Position numbers and translations under genes: made by a program
Origin: Planctomycetota bacterium
GTDB taxonomy: Bacteria > Planctomycetota > E44-bin39
NCBI GenBank assembly: GCA_004376375.1
Contig: SOJX01000087.1
Location: forward strand, 1 to 64,000
Reading direction: 5' to 3'
Length of the DNA: 64,000 nucleotides
Shown: piece by piece, positions 53,478 to 61,271 of the stretch
How positions within the stretch are numbered: the first letter of the stretch is position 1
How the letters are laid out: every line of letters starts with the position of its first letter
Notes under the pieces: generated by a model
Database searches by the model: none
Seen by the model: only the letters and a program-made list of their open reading frames with translations
Told to the model about the DNA's origin: nothing

Positions 53478-54541
53478 CTTATCACGCTCTTGTCATCGAT
53501 GACGACCCGGAAATCCTGGAGGACGTGAAAGATCGTCTCGAATCCCTTGGCCACACCTGCGATTGCGTGGACTGCCAACATGCTGCCCACGAGCATATCG
53601 AGCAGCACTCGTATGCCTATATGCTACTTGATCTGGAGATTCCGGTTCGGTACGGCAAACCCAGCCGCATTCAGAATGGACAGAATCTGCTGCGGGAAAT
53701 TCGAGCCACTAAGGGCTGTGAGGCCATTCCTATCATTGTGATAACCGCACACGGCCACGATAGCCCTGATCTTGCCGCGGAAGTATTGCGGGGCGACGGT
53801 GCGGATGATTTCGTCAGGAAACCGTTTCCTGACAGTGGACGCACGCTTGAGAAGGCTGTTACAGAAGCACTAAGCCGGTGCTCACAAGCCACGAAGGTTG
53901 AACCGCCGGCTAAAAAGGCTACCACTCAGCGGGCCTCGTCCGGCGGGCCACAGCCCTTTCAGCGAGGCGAGTTAGTGTTCTTTTCAAACAGGGTGGAGCT
54001 TTGCGGTGTCAAAATTCTTGGGGATTCAGGACTTGGACATTCCCGTAGGATGCTTAACCTTTTACGAAAGAAGAGATCAGACGGTAGATTCGTCAGGATC
54101 AGCGGCGAGGAGCTGGCAGATAAGATTGGAAAGGACGTGGGCGGGTCCATCGTCATAGGGACAATAACGGGCTGCGCCAAATCTATCAGGAGCAGCATAA
54201 AGGAGCGTCTCTTTCGGGATCTTAACATCGTATGCCAAAAGCAAAATGTCCTGGTGCGTGATGACCAAGGCTACCATTTTAACGACGACAAGATCACGGT
54301 CCGGGACGGCACCCACGACGAGAATGGCAATGCCCCCGGGGACATTCAGGATTTGAACGAAAGGCAACAATGGATACTCGAACAGACCGGGAAAAGCAAC
54401 GAAGTTAACCGGAAAAGGATCGAAGACAAATACAATGTTAGTTCGAAGACCGCGAAGCGGGACTTCATGAAATTGGTGAAGCTAGGCCTAATCGAGTACG
54501 TCCGGAAGCCGCATCCGGGCTATTACAGGGGTAAACAGTAA
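53474..54541 (+). CDS. Response regulator with C-terminal winged-helix output
   Basis: This 355-residue protein has a receiver domain (1-130): D-D-D-P near residue 9, phosphoacceptor D in Y-M-L-L-D-L-E-I-P near 53, T in V-I-T-A-H, and K in V-R-K-P-F. A middle domain (about 165-265) is unassigned. Residues about 290-355 are a DeoR-type helix-turn-helix (I-E-D-K-Y-N-V-S-S-K-T-A-K-R-D) ending Y-V-R-K-P-H-P-G-Y-Y-R. A decayed relative of this last part lies at 56,218-56,448. It is the last gene of the operon. Confidence 0.82.
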   Translation: MTYHALVIDDDPEILEDVKDRLESLGHTCDCVDCQHAAHEHIEQHSYAYMLLDLEIPVRYGKPSRIQNGQNLLREIRATKGCEAIPIIVITAHGHDSPDLAAEVLRGDGADDFVRKPFPDSGRTLEKAVTEALSRCSQATKVEPPAKKATTQRASSGGPQPFQRGELVFFSNRVELCGVKILGDSGLGHSRRMLNLLRKKRSDGRFVRISGEELADKIGKDVGGSIVIGTITGCAKSIRSSIKERLFRDLNIVCQKQNVLVRDDQGYHFNDDKITVRDGTHDENGNAPGDIQDLNERQQWILEQTGKSNEVNRKRIEDKYNVSSKTAKRDFMKLVKLGLIEYVRKPHPGYYRGKQ

Positions 54542-54604
54542 CGCAATCAGGTCGATTCATAACTTTCCATTGACGCGGCGAGTGCGGCGGGGTAAACAAG
54601 CTGC

Positions 54605-55978
54605 ATGACTTTCAAGCCCGGTAACACCATCGGTAGCGTACTTCCTGAAGCAGTTAGGAACACTGCGATGTACTTCCGCATAAACGAAAAATATAAAATT
54701 ATACGCCAGCCTTATGGAGCAGCTATTTGGGATATGAGCAGGCATGACTATCTGGTTACCAATCACACGGGGCGCTGTATTTTGGAGGCCTGCGATGGGA
54801 CTGTACAATTGGGGGATATTATCTCTAGGGTAAAAGCCTCTTTCCGAAGCAAGGAAAGCGTCCTAGCGCAAGCAACAGAAGATGTTCGAGTATTCGCTGA
54901 GCAAGCGCTACGCAACGGACTTATTTCACAATTTGCGAAATCGTACGAAGGTCAAGTCTCGGTTAAGGGTTCAGTTGACCAGCTTTCTATTATTAGGGCC
55001 GAGATAAGCGTAACCGACAAGTGTAATCTGAGATGCTCGTATTGCTGCGCGGAATCAGAACCCGCATCGCACTCTCACGATCTTACGACATTGCAGTGGA
55101 TACATGTTTTCAACCTGCTGAAGACGGCCGGGCTAAGAAAGGTAACAATCACTGGTGGAGAGCCCTTGGTTCGGTCAGATATTAGAGTGTTGCTTAAATG
55201 GTTATGTGAAAACCACATTGCCGTGTCGCTACTTAGCAATGGAATGCTGATTAATGAATCAACAGCAGATTTTTTAGCTCACTTGGGGAACTTGATAGAG
55301 GTTAAGATCAGCGTTGATGCAATAAAAAACCCAAGGCTACATGACGCGGAGCGAGGCGACGGGTCATGTCAGCGTGCTGTAAGGGCGCTATCCGTCTTGC
55401 GGGATTATGGAATTCCAACGGTTGTGAATATGACCGTGCACCGATTAAACATTAGCGAGCTTCATTTTCTTGCCGAGTGGTGTAGCAAACATGGGCATCA
55501 GATCGAAGCGTCCCCGATAACCCTCGAAGGTAGAGCTCTGCAAGATTACTGCCTTTCTCCAGAAGAGGAGGCATCTTTTTGGCAGAACCACGAAAAAGCT
55601 ATACTCAAACATCCTGGAGCTGTTGTTGCCGCCACTACTGAATACTTCCCAGTCTGGAGTCCGGAGTACAAGTGCGCTCTTATTTATGGTGCTGTTGGTG
55701 TGTCAGCGCAGGGTAAACTGCTGCCTTGCCTTAGAGCCGAATCGTTTTTCAGTTCTCTCCAGTTGGGATTAGAAAGTACGGATGACCTAACCTCGCTGAG
55801 AGAATTTGTTATCGAGGATACGGACTTATATAGTATAATTAGGCCAATTTACTCTTGCTTTGTTCCCAGCACGGAGATATGCTTAAGTTGTGAGTACCTG
55901 ATGAGATATTGTAACGGTTGTGTTGTGGCGCAACACGCCATGCAACACAGAGGACTTTGCGTAAGGGAGGACTTATAA
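54605..55978 (+). CDS. PqqD-radical SAM peptide maturase
   Basis: This protein is 457 residues from ATG 54,605; ATG 54,668 with AGGA at 54,655 is an equally good start. Residues about 23-110 look like a PqqD-type peptide-binding domain (I-W-D-M-S-R-H-D-Y-L-V-T-N-H-T-G). The radical SAM core has C140-X3-C144-X2-C147 and G-G-E-P at 184-187. The C-terminus has a SPASM/twitch-like Cys group (E-I-C-L-S-C-E-Y-L-M-R-Y-C-N-G-C). Such fusions bind and modify a ribosomally made peptide. A 47-residue candidate substrate is encoded directly after it. Confidence 0.82.
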   Translation: MTFKPGNTIGSVLPEAVRNTAMYFRINEKYKIIRQPYGAAIWDMSRHDYLVTNHTGRCILEACDGTVQLGDIISRVKASFRSKESVLAQATEDVRVFAEQALRNGLISQFAKSYEGQVSVKGSVDQLSIIRAEISVTDKCNLRCSYCCAESEPASHSHDLTTLQWIHVFNLLKTAGLRKVTITGGEPLVRSDIRVLLKWLCENHIAVSLLSNGMLINESTADFLAHLGNLIEVKISVDAIKNPRLHDAERGDGSCQRAVRALSVLRDYGIPTVVNMTVHRLNISELHFLAEWCSKHGHQIEASPITLEGRALQDYCLSPEEEASFWQNHEKAILKHPGAVVAATTEYFPVWSPEYKCALIYGAVGVSAQGKLLPCLRAESFFSSLQLGLESTDDLTSLREFVIEDTDLYSIIRPIYSCFVPSTEICLSCEYLMRYCNGCVVAQHAMQHRGLCVREDL

Positions 55979-55979
55979 G

Positions 55980-56123
55980 ATGAAGACGCCCAAGGTGAAG
56001 GTGAAGGCGAAGAAGAAGGCTTTCGTAAAAGAAAAAACAACAAAAGTCTCATATGAAGCTCCAGGCTTTCTGAACAACCAAGGTCTCATACGGCCTCGGT
56101 GCACTGGCAAGCGGAATTGTTGA
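55980..56123 (+). CDS. Candidate RiPP precursor peptide, 47 residues
   Basis: This short gene was found by reading downstream of the radical SAM gene. AGGGAGG at 55,964-55,970 is well placed before ATG 55,980, which follows the maturase stop by one base. The peptide has a Lys/Val-rich start (M-K-T-P-K-V-K-V-K-A), a middle S-Y-E-A-P-G-F and an end G-L-I-R-P-R-C-T-G-K-R-N-C with Cys at positions 40 and 47 (the last). The Y-x-x-P-x-F...G-L pattern recurs in many RiPP precursors. No peptidase or exporter is adjacent. Confidence 0.68.
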   Translation: MKTPKVKVKAKKKAFVKEKTTKVSYEAPGFLNNQGLIRPRCTGKRNC

Positions 56124-56217
56124 TATTTCCTGAGCAGTTTGCCCAAGAGGTTTGCAGAGAAGATTTGTGTATTAGTGATTTACGCCATATTCAATTAACC
56201 TAATAATCATCCAGAAC

Positions 56218-56448
56218 GATGGTGATAAAAATGTCCCCGGGGACATTTCCGATGTCCCTTCGAATGTCCCATTAAGTGTCCCCGGGGACATTACCACGAA
56301 TAAGCGATAGGACCGGATTCTGAAGCAGATCGAGAAACGGTTCGGAGTAAGCGCAGAGACGGCCAAACGCGACCTCTCTGAGCTGACGAAACGCGGTATA
56401 ATCGAATACGTTCGGAAGCCGCACCCGGGCTACTACAGGCAAAAGTAG
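56218..56448 (+). pseudogene. Decayed response-regulator C-terminal domain
   Basis: The reading frame has no start and contains TAG at 56,308-56,310. Before that stop it reads K-N-V-P-G-D-I-S-D-V-P-S-N-V-P-L-S-V-P; after it, K-R-F-G-V-S-A-E-T-A-K-R-D-L and I-E-Y-V-R-K-P-H-P-G-Y-Y-R. This mirrors the last 60 residues of the regulator at 53,474-54,541. The linker contains two copies of GTGTCCCCGGGGACATT-like DNA (56,229-56,246 and 56,276-56,293). The rest of 56,124-56,456 holds nothing else that I can support. Confidence 0.7.
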
Positions 56449-56456
56449 TTGCGAAA

Positions 56457-58385
56457 TTAGGCCGACTCCCGTATAATGCGGGTAGCCATAAAGAGATACG
56501 GCGAGGGCGGCTTCAGAAAGAGGGATACGACCGGAGCGACGACGGCAGGCTTCGGTTCGAAGTTCGGCCAGTTGCCCCGACAATCATAAAGGAAACTTGC
56601 GGCGTCAGACGGCGTCGCAAGTTGCTTTAATTCCAAGTAGTTAGAACTGAGCATAATGTGCGCAGTTTTCTTTTTTGGTTGTATTGAGATGGAATCAACC
56701 ATTAAGGAAACAAATTCCTTCTTTTCAGGCAGGGTCGCCACCGCCCATAATTCCTTCAACTCGCTTGCGAGTTTAACCAGCCGCTCGACGACCTTCGTGG
56801 ATGCAACAATCTTCTTCTCGATTGTGGATGTGTTTGCAAGTTCCAGGTTTATCCGGTCGCGCTCTTTTCGTAAGGAGACCATTTTTCCCGAAATGATATC
56901 CTTGTTTTCCGGCGTGATACAGTCAACAAGTGTTTCAAGCCGCTCTTCAATCGTGCATAGCTCGCGCTTCAAATCTCCACGTCTTTGCTGTGCGAGTGCA
57001 GGCGCATTTGAAAGATCGCGGTTTGCACGTCCGATTACACCCGAAAGATTCATGGACTTTACTTCTTGATCAAGTGCATCAAACACTGCCGGTTCAATTA
57101 TATTAGACGGCAAAAAGTTGCTGTCGCAAGTATGCTTTCCCCTGAGCTTGTAACCGCCGCAGATATAACCCTCTTTTTCCTTGCCGTTTTTCTTCTTTGT
57201 AGCTCCCTGGAAATGGAATCCGCAGTTGCCGCATTTTATCTTGCCAGAGAAGAGATACTTTGATCCGAGCGAGCGCCTTGATTGGGACTTATCCGTGCAC
57301 CGTATTTTTCGTTTCGCTTTCGCTGCCTCGAAAATATCTTTCGAGACAAGCGGTTCGTGTGTGCCTTCGAGAATTATCCAGTCTTTCTTATTGTTATGCC
57401 TGATTGTTGTCGGCATATGCTTCGGAAGTCGCTCCGTCTTAACTCCATCACCTTCTACGGTCAGCCTGAAAAATTTACCCATCGAGCGTTTATTGAAAAC
57501 GGTATTGCCAATGTAGTGCTCGTTCTGAAGTATCTGCTGAACAGTGCCGATGCTCCAGGGCTTTCCTGTCGGTGAAGCACACCCGATATTATTCTTGAGT
57601 GCTTTGTTAAGCCTGTTCACTATGGCGTACTGCCCGAGGTTTTCATCAACATACAACCGAAACATTTTGCGGATGGTTTCGACTCTTTCAGGCAAAGATG
57701 GGATAAGCCCGATGAGGTCGGTATCGGCTTTCTGGAATCGAGTTCCGGCAGGTAGAACGCGCAGTAATTTTCCGTCAATATCGTAAACTTCTTTTGAGCG
57801 GTCATGCAGCCATCTTACAATCGTATGAGGATTGCCATCCTTGTCGATGTATACTGTATCATACCCGAACGGCGCTGCTCGGCCGATGTTGAAAGCGCGT
57901 GCCTTGTCTTTCGCATCACCGGCACGAGAAACGATATTGCGGCAGACGTATTCGCCTATTTTCCTGCTGTACTCGCGGGCGAGCCACTGCTTGGTGGAAA
58001 CGATAAGATCATCCGTATCATCGCCCTGAAGGTTTTCAGTAACGTAAATGATCTCAACGCCATGTTTTCTGAACTCGTGACGGTAGTAACCTGCTTCATC
58101 GTTATCAAGTCGACCGAACCGGGAAATATCGTAGCAAAGGATATAGCTGAAGTTGACGTTTTTCGTGCGGGCGTCATTCAGCATTTCGAGGAATACTTTG
58201 CGGCGCTTGACTTCGGTGCCGGTGAATGCCTCTCGATATGATTTAACGATGATGTAGCCGTTGGCCTCTGCGAACTTTGTTATCTCACGTTCCTGGCCAG
58301 CGAAAGATTCGATCTGGCGAGTATCTTCTTCAGTCGACTTGCGCACGTATACAGCGGAAAGCCTGACATCGTTTTGATTACTCAT
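56457..58385 (-). CDS. Large serine recombinase
   Basis: This 642-residue protein has a resolvase catalytic domain: V-R-K-S-T (catalytic Ser near 17), S-F-A-G-Q, C-Y-D-I-S-R-F-G-R near residue 85. The Recombinase domain follows (P-F-G-Y-D near 170; W-S-I-G-T-V-Q-Q-I-L-Q-N near 280), then a zinc ribbon (C-G-N-C-G then C-G-G-Y...C near 370-410) and a coiled coil (about 445-545). Such enzymes integrate and excise phages and islands. It lies at the right end of the BREX/RiPP block and is transcribed toward it. Its start overlaps the small gene upstream. Confidence 0.88.
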   Translation of the reverse strand: MSNQNDVRLSAVYVRKSTEEDTRQIESFAGQEREITKFAEANGYIIVKSYREAFTGTEVKRRKVFLEMLNDARTKNVNFSYILCYDISRFGRLDNDEAGYYRHEFRKHGVEIIYVTENLQGDDTDDLIVSTKQWLAREYSRKIGEYVCRNIVSRAGDAKDKARAFNIGRAAPFGYDTVYIDKDGNPHTIVRWLHDRSKEVYDIDGKLLRVLPAGTRFQKADTDLIGLIPSLPERVETIRKMFRLYVDENLGQYAIVNRLNKALKNNIGCASPTGKPWSIGTVQQILQNEHYIGNTVFNKRSMGKFFRLTVEGDGVKTERLPKHMPTTIRHNNKKDWIILEGTHEPLVSKDIFEAAKAKRKIRCTDKSQSRRSLGSKYLFSGKIKCGNCGFHFQGATKKKNGKEKEGYICGGYKLRGKHTCDSNFLPSNIIEPAVFDALDQEVKSMNLSGVIGRANRDLSNAPALAQQRRGDLKRELCTIEERLETLVDCITPENKDIISGKMVSLRKERDRINLELANTSTIEKKIVASTKVVERLVKLASELKELWAVATLPEKKEFVSLMVDSISIQPKKKTAHIMLSSNYLELKQLATPSDAASFLYDCRGNWPNFEPKPAVVAPVVSLFLKPPSPYLFMATRIIRESA

Positions 58386-58576
58386 TACGCCACCTCGGGC
58401 GCATCGTCTCCGCCTTCGGCCCGCCCGTGTTTCTGCAGGTATGCCCGTACCAGCCAGCGAGCAAGGAGTCGCTCCAGCATTTGTTCGACCGACCGGTCGC
58501 GTTGAATGCTCTTCTCAGAATCAATGCACTCGACAGCGGGTTTCTTATTGGAAGGTTTTTCCGAAGTCGTTTCCAA
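58385..58576 (-). CDS. Small protein upstream of the recombinase
   Basis: This 63-residue protein is coupled to the recombinase by TAATG at 58,383-58,387. It starts at TTG 58,576 with a weak GTGAGG site. The C-terminal half (S-V-E-Q-M-L-E-R-L-L-A-R-W-L-V-R-A-Y-L-Q) is an amphipathic helix. Unknown family; recombinase accessory function is possible. The 306-base gap from here to 58,883 holds a weak plus-strand promoter candidate (TTGAAC 58,789-58,794, 17 bases, TATCCT) and a short ATCCTAAC direct repeat; an attachment site could lie here but cannot be shown. Confidence 0.5.
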   Translation of the reverse strand: METTSEKPSNKKPAVECIDSEKSIQRDRSVEQMLERLLARWLVRAYLQKHGRAEGGDDAPEVA

Positions 58577-58882
58577 AATGCCTCACGCTTAATCAAAAGG
58601 GCTTCAATTAAAGAAAGGCCTCTGGAATAGCTGTCTAGGGGACAATGGAAATTCGACTTGGGTTTCATTGTTTTCATCATCTACATGAGGGCATACGGCT
58701 GCCAGATAATCAAGTCCATTCCCGTCATTTGGTCATAATTCCATACTGGCTAATAGATTGCAGAAAAGGTAATTTTCTGAAAAAGTACTTGAACCCAACG
58801 GCTTAATACGATATCCTAACAGCATCCTAACTTCGGAAGTGATTCGAGGTTGTTTCTCTTTATTTGGAGGTAAGATAGGACA

Positions 58883-59998
58883 ATGAAACCCATTCACCGC
58901 CCATTGCGGGAATATTCGTTTTTCCGCAAAACCAGCAATACGTTGCTGAAACGATTTTTCGACCATCATAAAGCATTGAAGTCAATCGAATGGAATGGAC
59001 GTACCGAAAATGAGGTGCAAGATATCTACCAGGCGTATATCGAATTGCCTGCCAAGGTCAAAAGTAAGATTGAGGATGACCTTGAAAACCTAAACGATGT
59101 TTCTTCTCAGAAAGGCATGCCGTGTCTTGTGGATGCCGCCGCGAGCCAAGGCGTAAAATGCAAAGATATATCGGCGTACAATCTCGCCATGACTCTTTTT
59201 CTTGACTGCAGGGAAGCCTTCGACATTGCTCACGAATGGTGGACTATCAATCACTTCCAAAGCTATACGGACTTTCGCGGGCGGAAACCTCATGACGTCA
59301 AGGACCCCGAAGCTGGCAAGCCGCATTTCGAGGCCGCCTTCTCCGAGTTCCTTGACAGTATGTCGAAAGGGATAGATATTCATGTTGACGTCTACAATAA
59401 CGCCAATAAAATCGCATATGTCGTCTGCCATGAAGATTACGTGAAACCAATCGAGCGCTTCCGCAATCACAAACTGCAAGTTCTTAAAGACAAGCCGGTC
59501 TTCTATGCGACGATTGTCTATTATCCCAAACTTGGCAAACTCAAAGTCAAAGCGGCGAAGAATGACGTGGTTGAATTCACCCGTGATGCTTTCGCCGAAC
59601 ACATCATCAAGAAGAAAGATTTCTTTCAACACGCGGACGTCAAGCTAATTTATGACCTGAATTGGTTCAAGCGCCCTTGGCGGTTCGAGACCGACCCCGC
59701 CGATCATATCTCGCGGGTCAAAGTAGTAAGCATCCGATTCCATCCTGAGCCTGGCAGCAAGGACCAGATCGAAGTAAAATCCTATGATAACCTGGCGCAG
59801 CGCCTGAAAGACATGAATGTGGATTTGAAACGCGCCGAGATTAACCGTGTTTCGCTGTGTTTCAAGTTCCCGGGCATTGGCCGCGCAGGATCGAAAACAG
59901 TCAACCTAAGTATGCCGAATCACAATAATCTTAGCGACAGTGAAAACGACCAGTTAATTGAAAGGTATCTTGTTGATTGGGAAATCGCAAATATGTGA
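58883..59998 (+). CDS. Hypothetical protein, 371 residues
   Basis: The start is ATG 58,883 after GGAGG at 58,866-58,870. The protein is mixed helix/strand without membrane segments. Segments A-F-D-I-A-H-E-W-W near residue 112 and W-F-K-R-P-W-R near 262 are notable, but no family is recognised. It begins a plus-strand set of phage-type control genes, divergent from the recombinase. Confidence 0.6.
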   Translation: MKPIHRPLREYSFFRKTSNTLLKRFFDHHKALKSIEWNGRTENEVQDIYQAYIELPAKVKSKIEDDLENLNDVSSQKGMPCLVDAAASQGVKCKDISAYNLAMTLFLDCREAFDIAHEWWTINHFQSYTDFRGRKPHDVKDPEAGKPHFEAAFSEFLDSMSKGIDIHVDVYNNANKIAYVVCHEDYVKPIERFRNHKLQVLKDKPVFYATIVYYPKLGKLKVKAAKNDVVEFTRDAFAEHIIKKKDFFQHADVKLIYDLNWFKRPWRFETDPADHISRVKVVSIRFHPEPGSKDQIEVKSYDNLAQRLKDMNVDLKRAEINRVSLCFKFPGIGRAGSKTVNLSMPNHNNLSDSENDQLIERYLVDWEIANM

Positions 59999-60863
59999 TG
60001 GTGACGTTCTCGACGCCTTAAGCACCTCTCTTGAGCCGCGTTTCCGCGCTTCGGCGATACTGTCGGCTGAAAGCACTGTCGTAAAATTCTTGCTCGAACG
60101 CGGAATGTTGTTGAAGGGCTACGAATCCACGGTGCTCTGCGACCGGTGTGAGGAGAGATGCGAGGTCGAGGTTCAGGCAGAAAACGACAGACGTTTTTTC
60201 ATTTGCCCGACTGGTTTCATCGAAAGACCGGTTTCTGTGACGGAAGATGATGTTTCATGTTATCGGTTCGATTTCGCGTCATTATGCGCTTGCATTGTCC
60301 GTGAAAACAACCTGAAATCGTGGGATGACAGATCCAATATTGGACAGCCATTTTCTTCCGTGGCGAATGGACGCAAGTTGAACCTAACCGTAGCTGTAAT
60401 TTATGGTCCGTATTTAGCCTCCAACGTCGTGCTGTCCGTGCTGGCAACGCAGAAAGCGCGCATCGGGTGCGATGTTCTGATTGTGCTCACGGCAAAGGTT
60501 GATCAGAATAAGGCGCTCGATGGCGTGCTTGCAGCCGAAGGGATCATACTGGCGACGCTTGCAGAACTTCTTAACAGGCGATCATTCAATTTTAACCTCG
60601 AAAAGAATGAGATGTTATTTGAAATCGCGGTCAAGGAACTCGATGATGAAGCGTGGTATCCCCATGTTCGGCTCGCAGAAGTAGCTGGCGTGGGCAAAGA
60701 AGCCCTGCGAAAAAGACTGGATAGATTTAGAAAAACCTCCCTTGACGGCTGGAAGGAAAACGAGGACCGCCGGTCACGAGAAGTGAAATACCATTTCCAA
60801 TTCAAGGTTGTAAAAGACATTTTGAAAGAACTGTGGGCGTCCAGCGAACGTCCAGCAAAATAA
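59958..60863 (+). CDS. Hypothetical Cys-containing protein with C-terminal HTH-like region
   Basis: The reading frame overlaps the end of the preceding gene; the start is uncertain (TTG 59,958, 59,970 or 59,973 are options). Up to 301 residues. A C-D-R-C near residue 55, C-E-V near 62 and F-I-C-P near 75 suggest a zinc site. The C-terminal part (R-L-A-E-V-A-G-V-G-K-E-A-L-R-K-R-L near 240) looks like a helix-turn-helix. The family is not recognised; a regulator of the element is plausible. Confidence 0.55.
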   Translation: MKGILLIGKSQICDGDVLDALSTSLEPRFRASAILSAESTVVKFLLERGMLLKGYESTVLCDRCEERCEVEVQAENDRRFFICPTGFIERPVSVTEDDVSCYRFDFASLCACIVRENNLKSWDDRSNIGQPFSSVANGRKLNLTVAVIYGPYLASNVVLSVLATQKARIGCDVLIVLTAKVDQNKALDGVLAAEGIILATLAELLNRRSFNFNLEKNEMLFEIAVKELDDEAWYPHVRLAEVAGVGKEALRKRLDRFRKTSLDGWKENEDRRSREVKYHFQFKVVKDILKELWASSERPAK

Positions 60864-61002
60864 TTTATCTCCCTTCCTCTCTTACCCTAACTCCATAAGC
60901 ATTCATTTTCAGCCGTCCAGCCAACAACCGTTGACAACACGGAATTAATATCCCGACTAAACTGAGTCTCGTTCCTTCAATTTATTCATAAGGAGAAGGC
61001 CC

Positions 61003-61191
61003 ATGGAACGAGATTGGCGATGCTCAAACTGTAACACACTACTCGGCAAGTGGCACGATGGAGGACTTGATATCCGCTATAAGGAATTGAAAGTTCTCGT
61101 TGACGGAAAAGTCTGCATCGAATGTAGGAAGTGTTTGACAATCAATAAAACTGAATCTGGAGAAGACCCGGCAACGGTAGCCGGGAAGTAA
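61003..61191 (+). CDS. Com-like zinc-binding translational/transcriptional regulator
   Basis: This 62-residue protein follows AAGGAGA at 60,990-60,996. It has W-R-C-S-N-C near the start and C-I-E-C-R-K-C near residue 45, giving two C-x-x-C pairs as in phage Mu Com, which turns on mom translation. The following 80 bases contain a partly palindromic CGAGGT-rich segment. Here the next gene is a sigma-like protein rather than a mom gene. Confidence 0.72.
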   Translation: MERDWRCSNCNTLLGKWHDGGLDIRYKELKVLVDGKVCIECRKCLTINKTESGEDPATVAGK

Positions 61192-61271
61192 TTTCATAAA
61201 AGCCCAGAGGCCCACGAGGTCCGAATAGGCCATTTCGAGGTGCATGACGCCCGGCTAGAAAGCAGGGAGTC

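Noticed and set aside
33724-54541. DISARM system
   Set aside because: There is no DrmA helicase, DUF1998 DrmB or PLD DrmC; PglZ and the BrxC-like ATPase indicate BREX.
55849-56052. Hydrophobic minus-strand peptide over the RiPP precursor
   Set aside because: It is the antisense of the Lys-rich peptide gene and maturase end; the plus-strand gene has the ribosome binding site.
58378-58680. Alternative 100-codon minus-strand frame over the small gene before the recombinase
   Set aside because: The 63-codon frame is coupled to the recombinase by TAATG and has a clear amphipathic helix; the longer frame overlaps into the recombinase start without such a signal.
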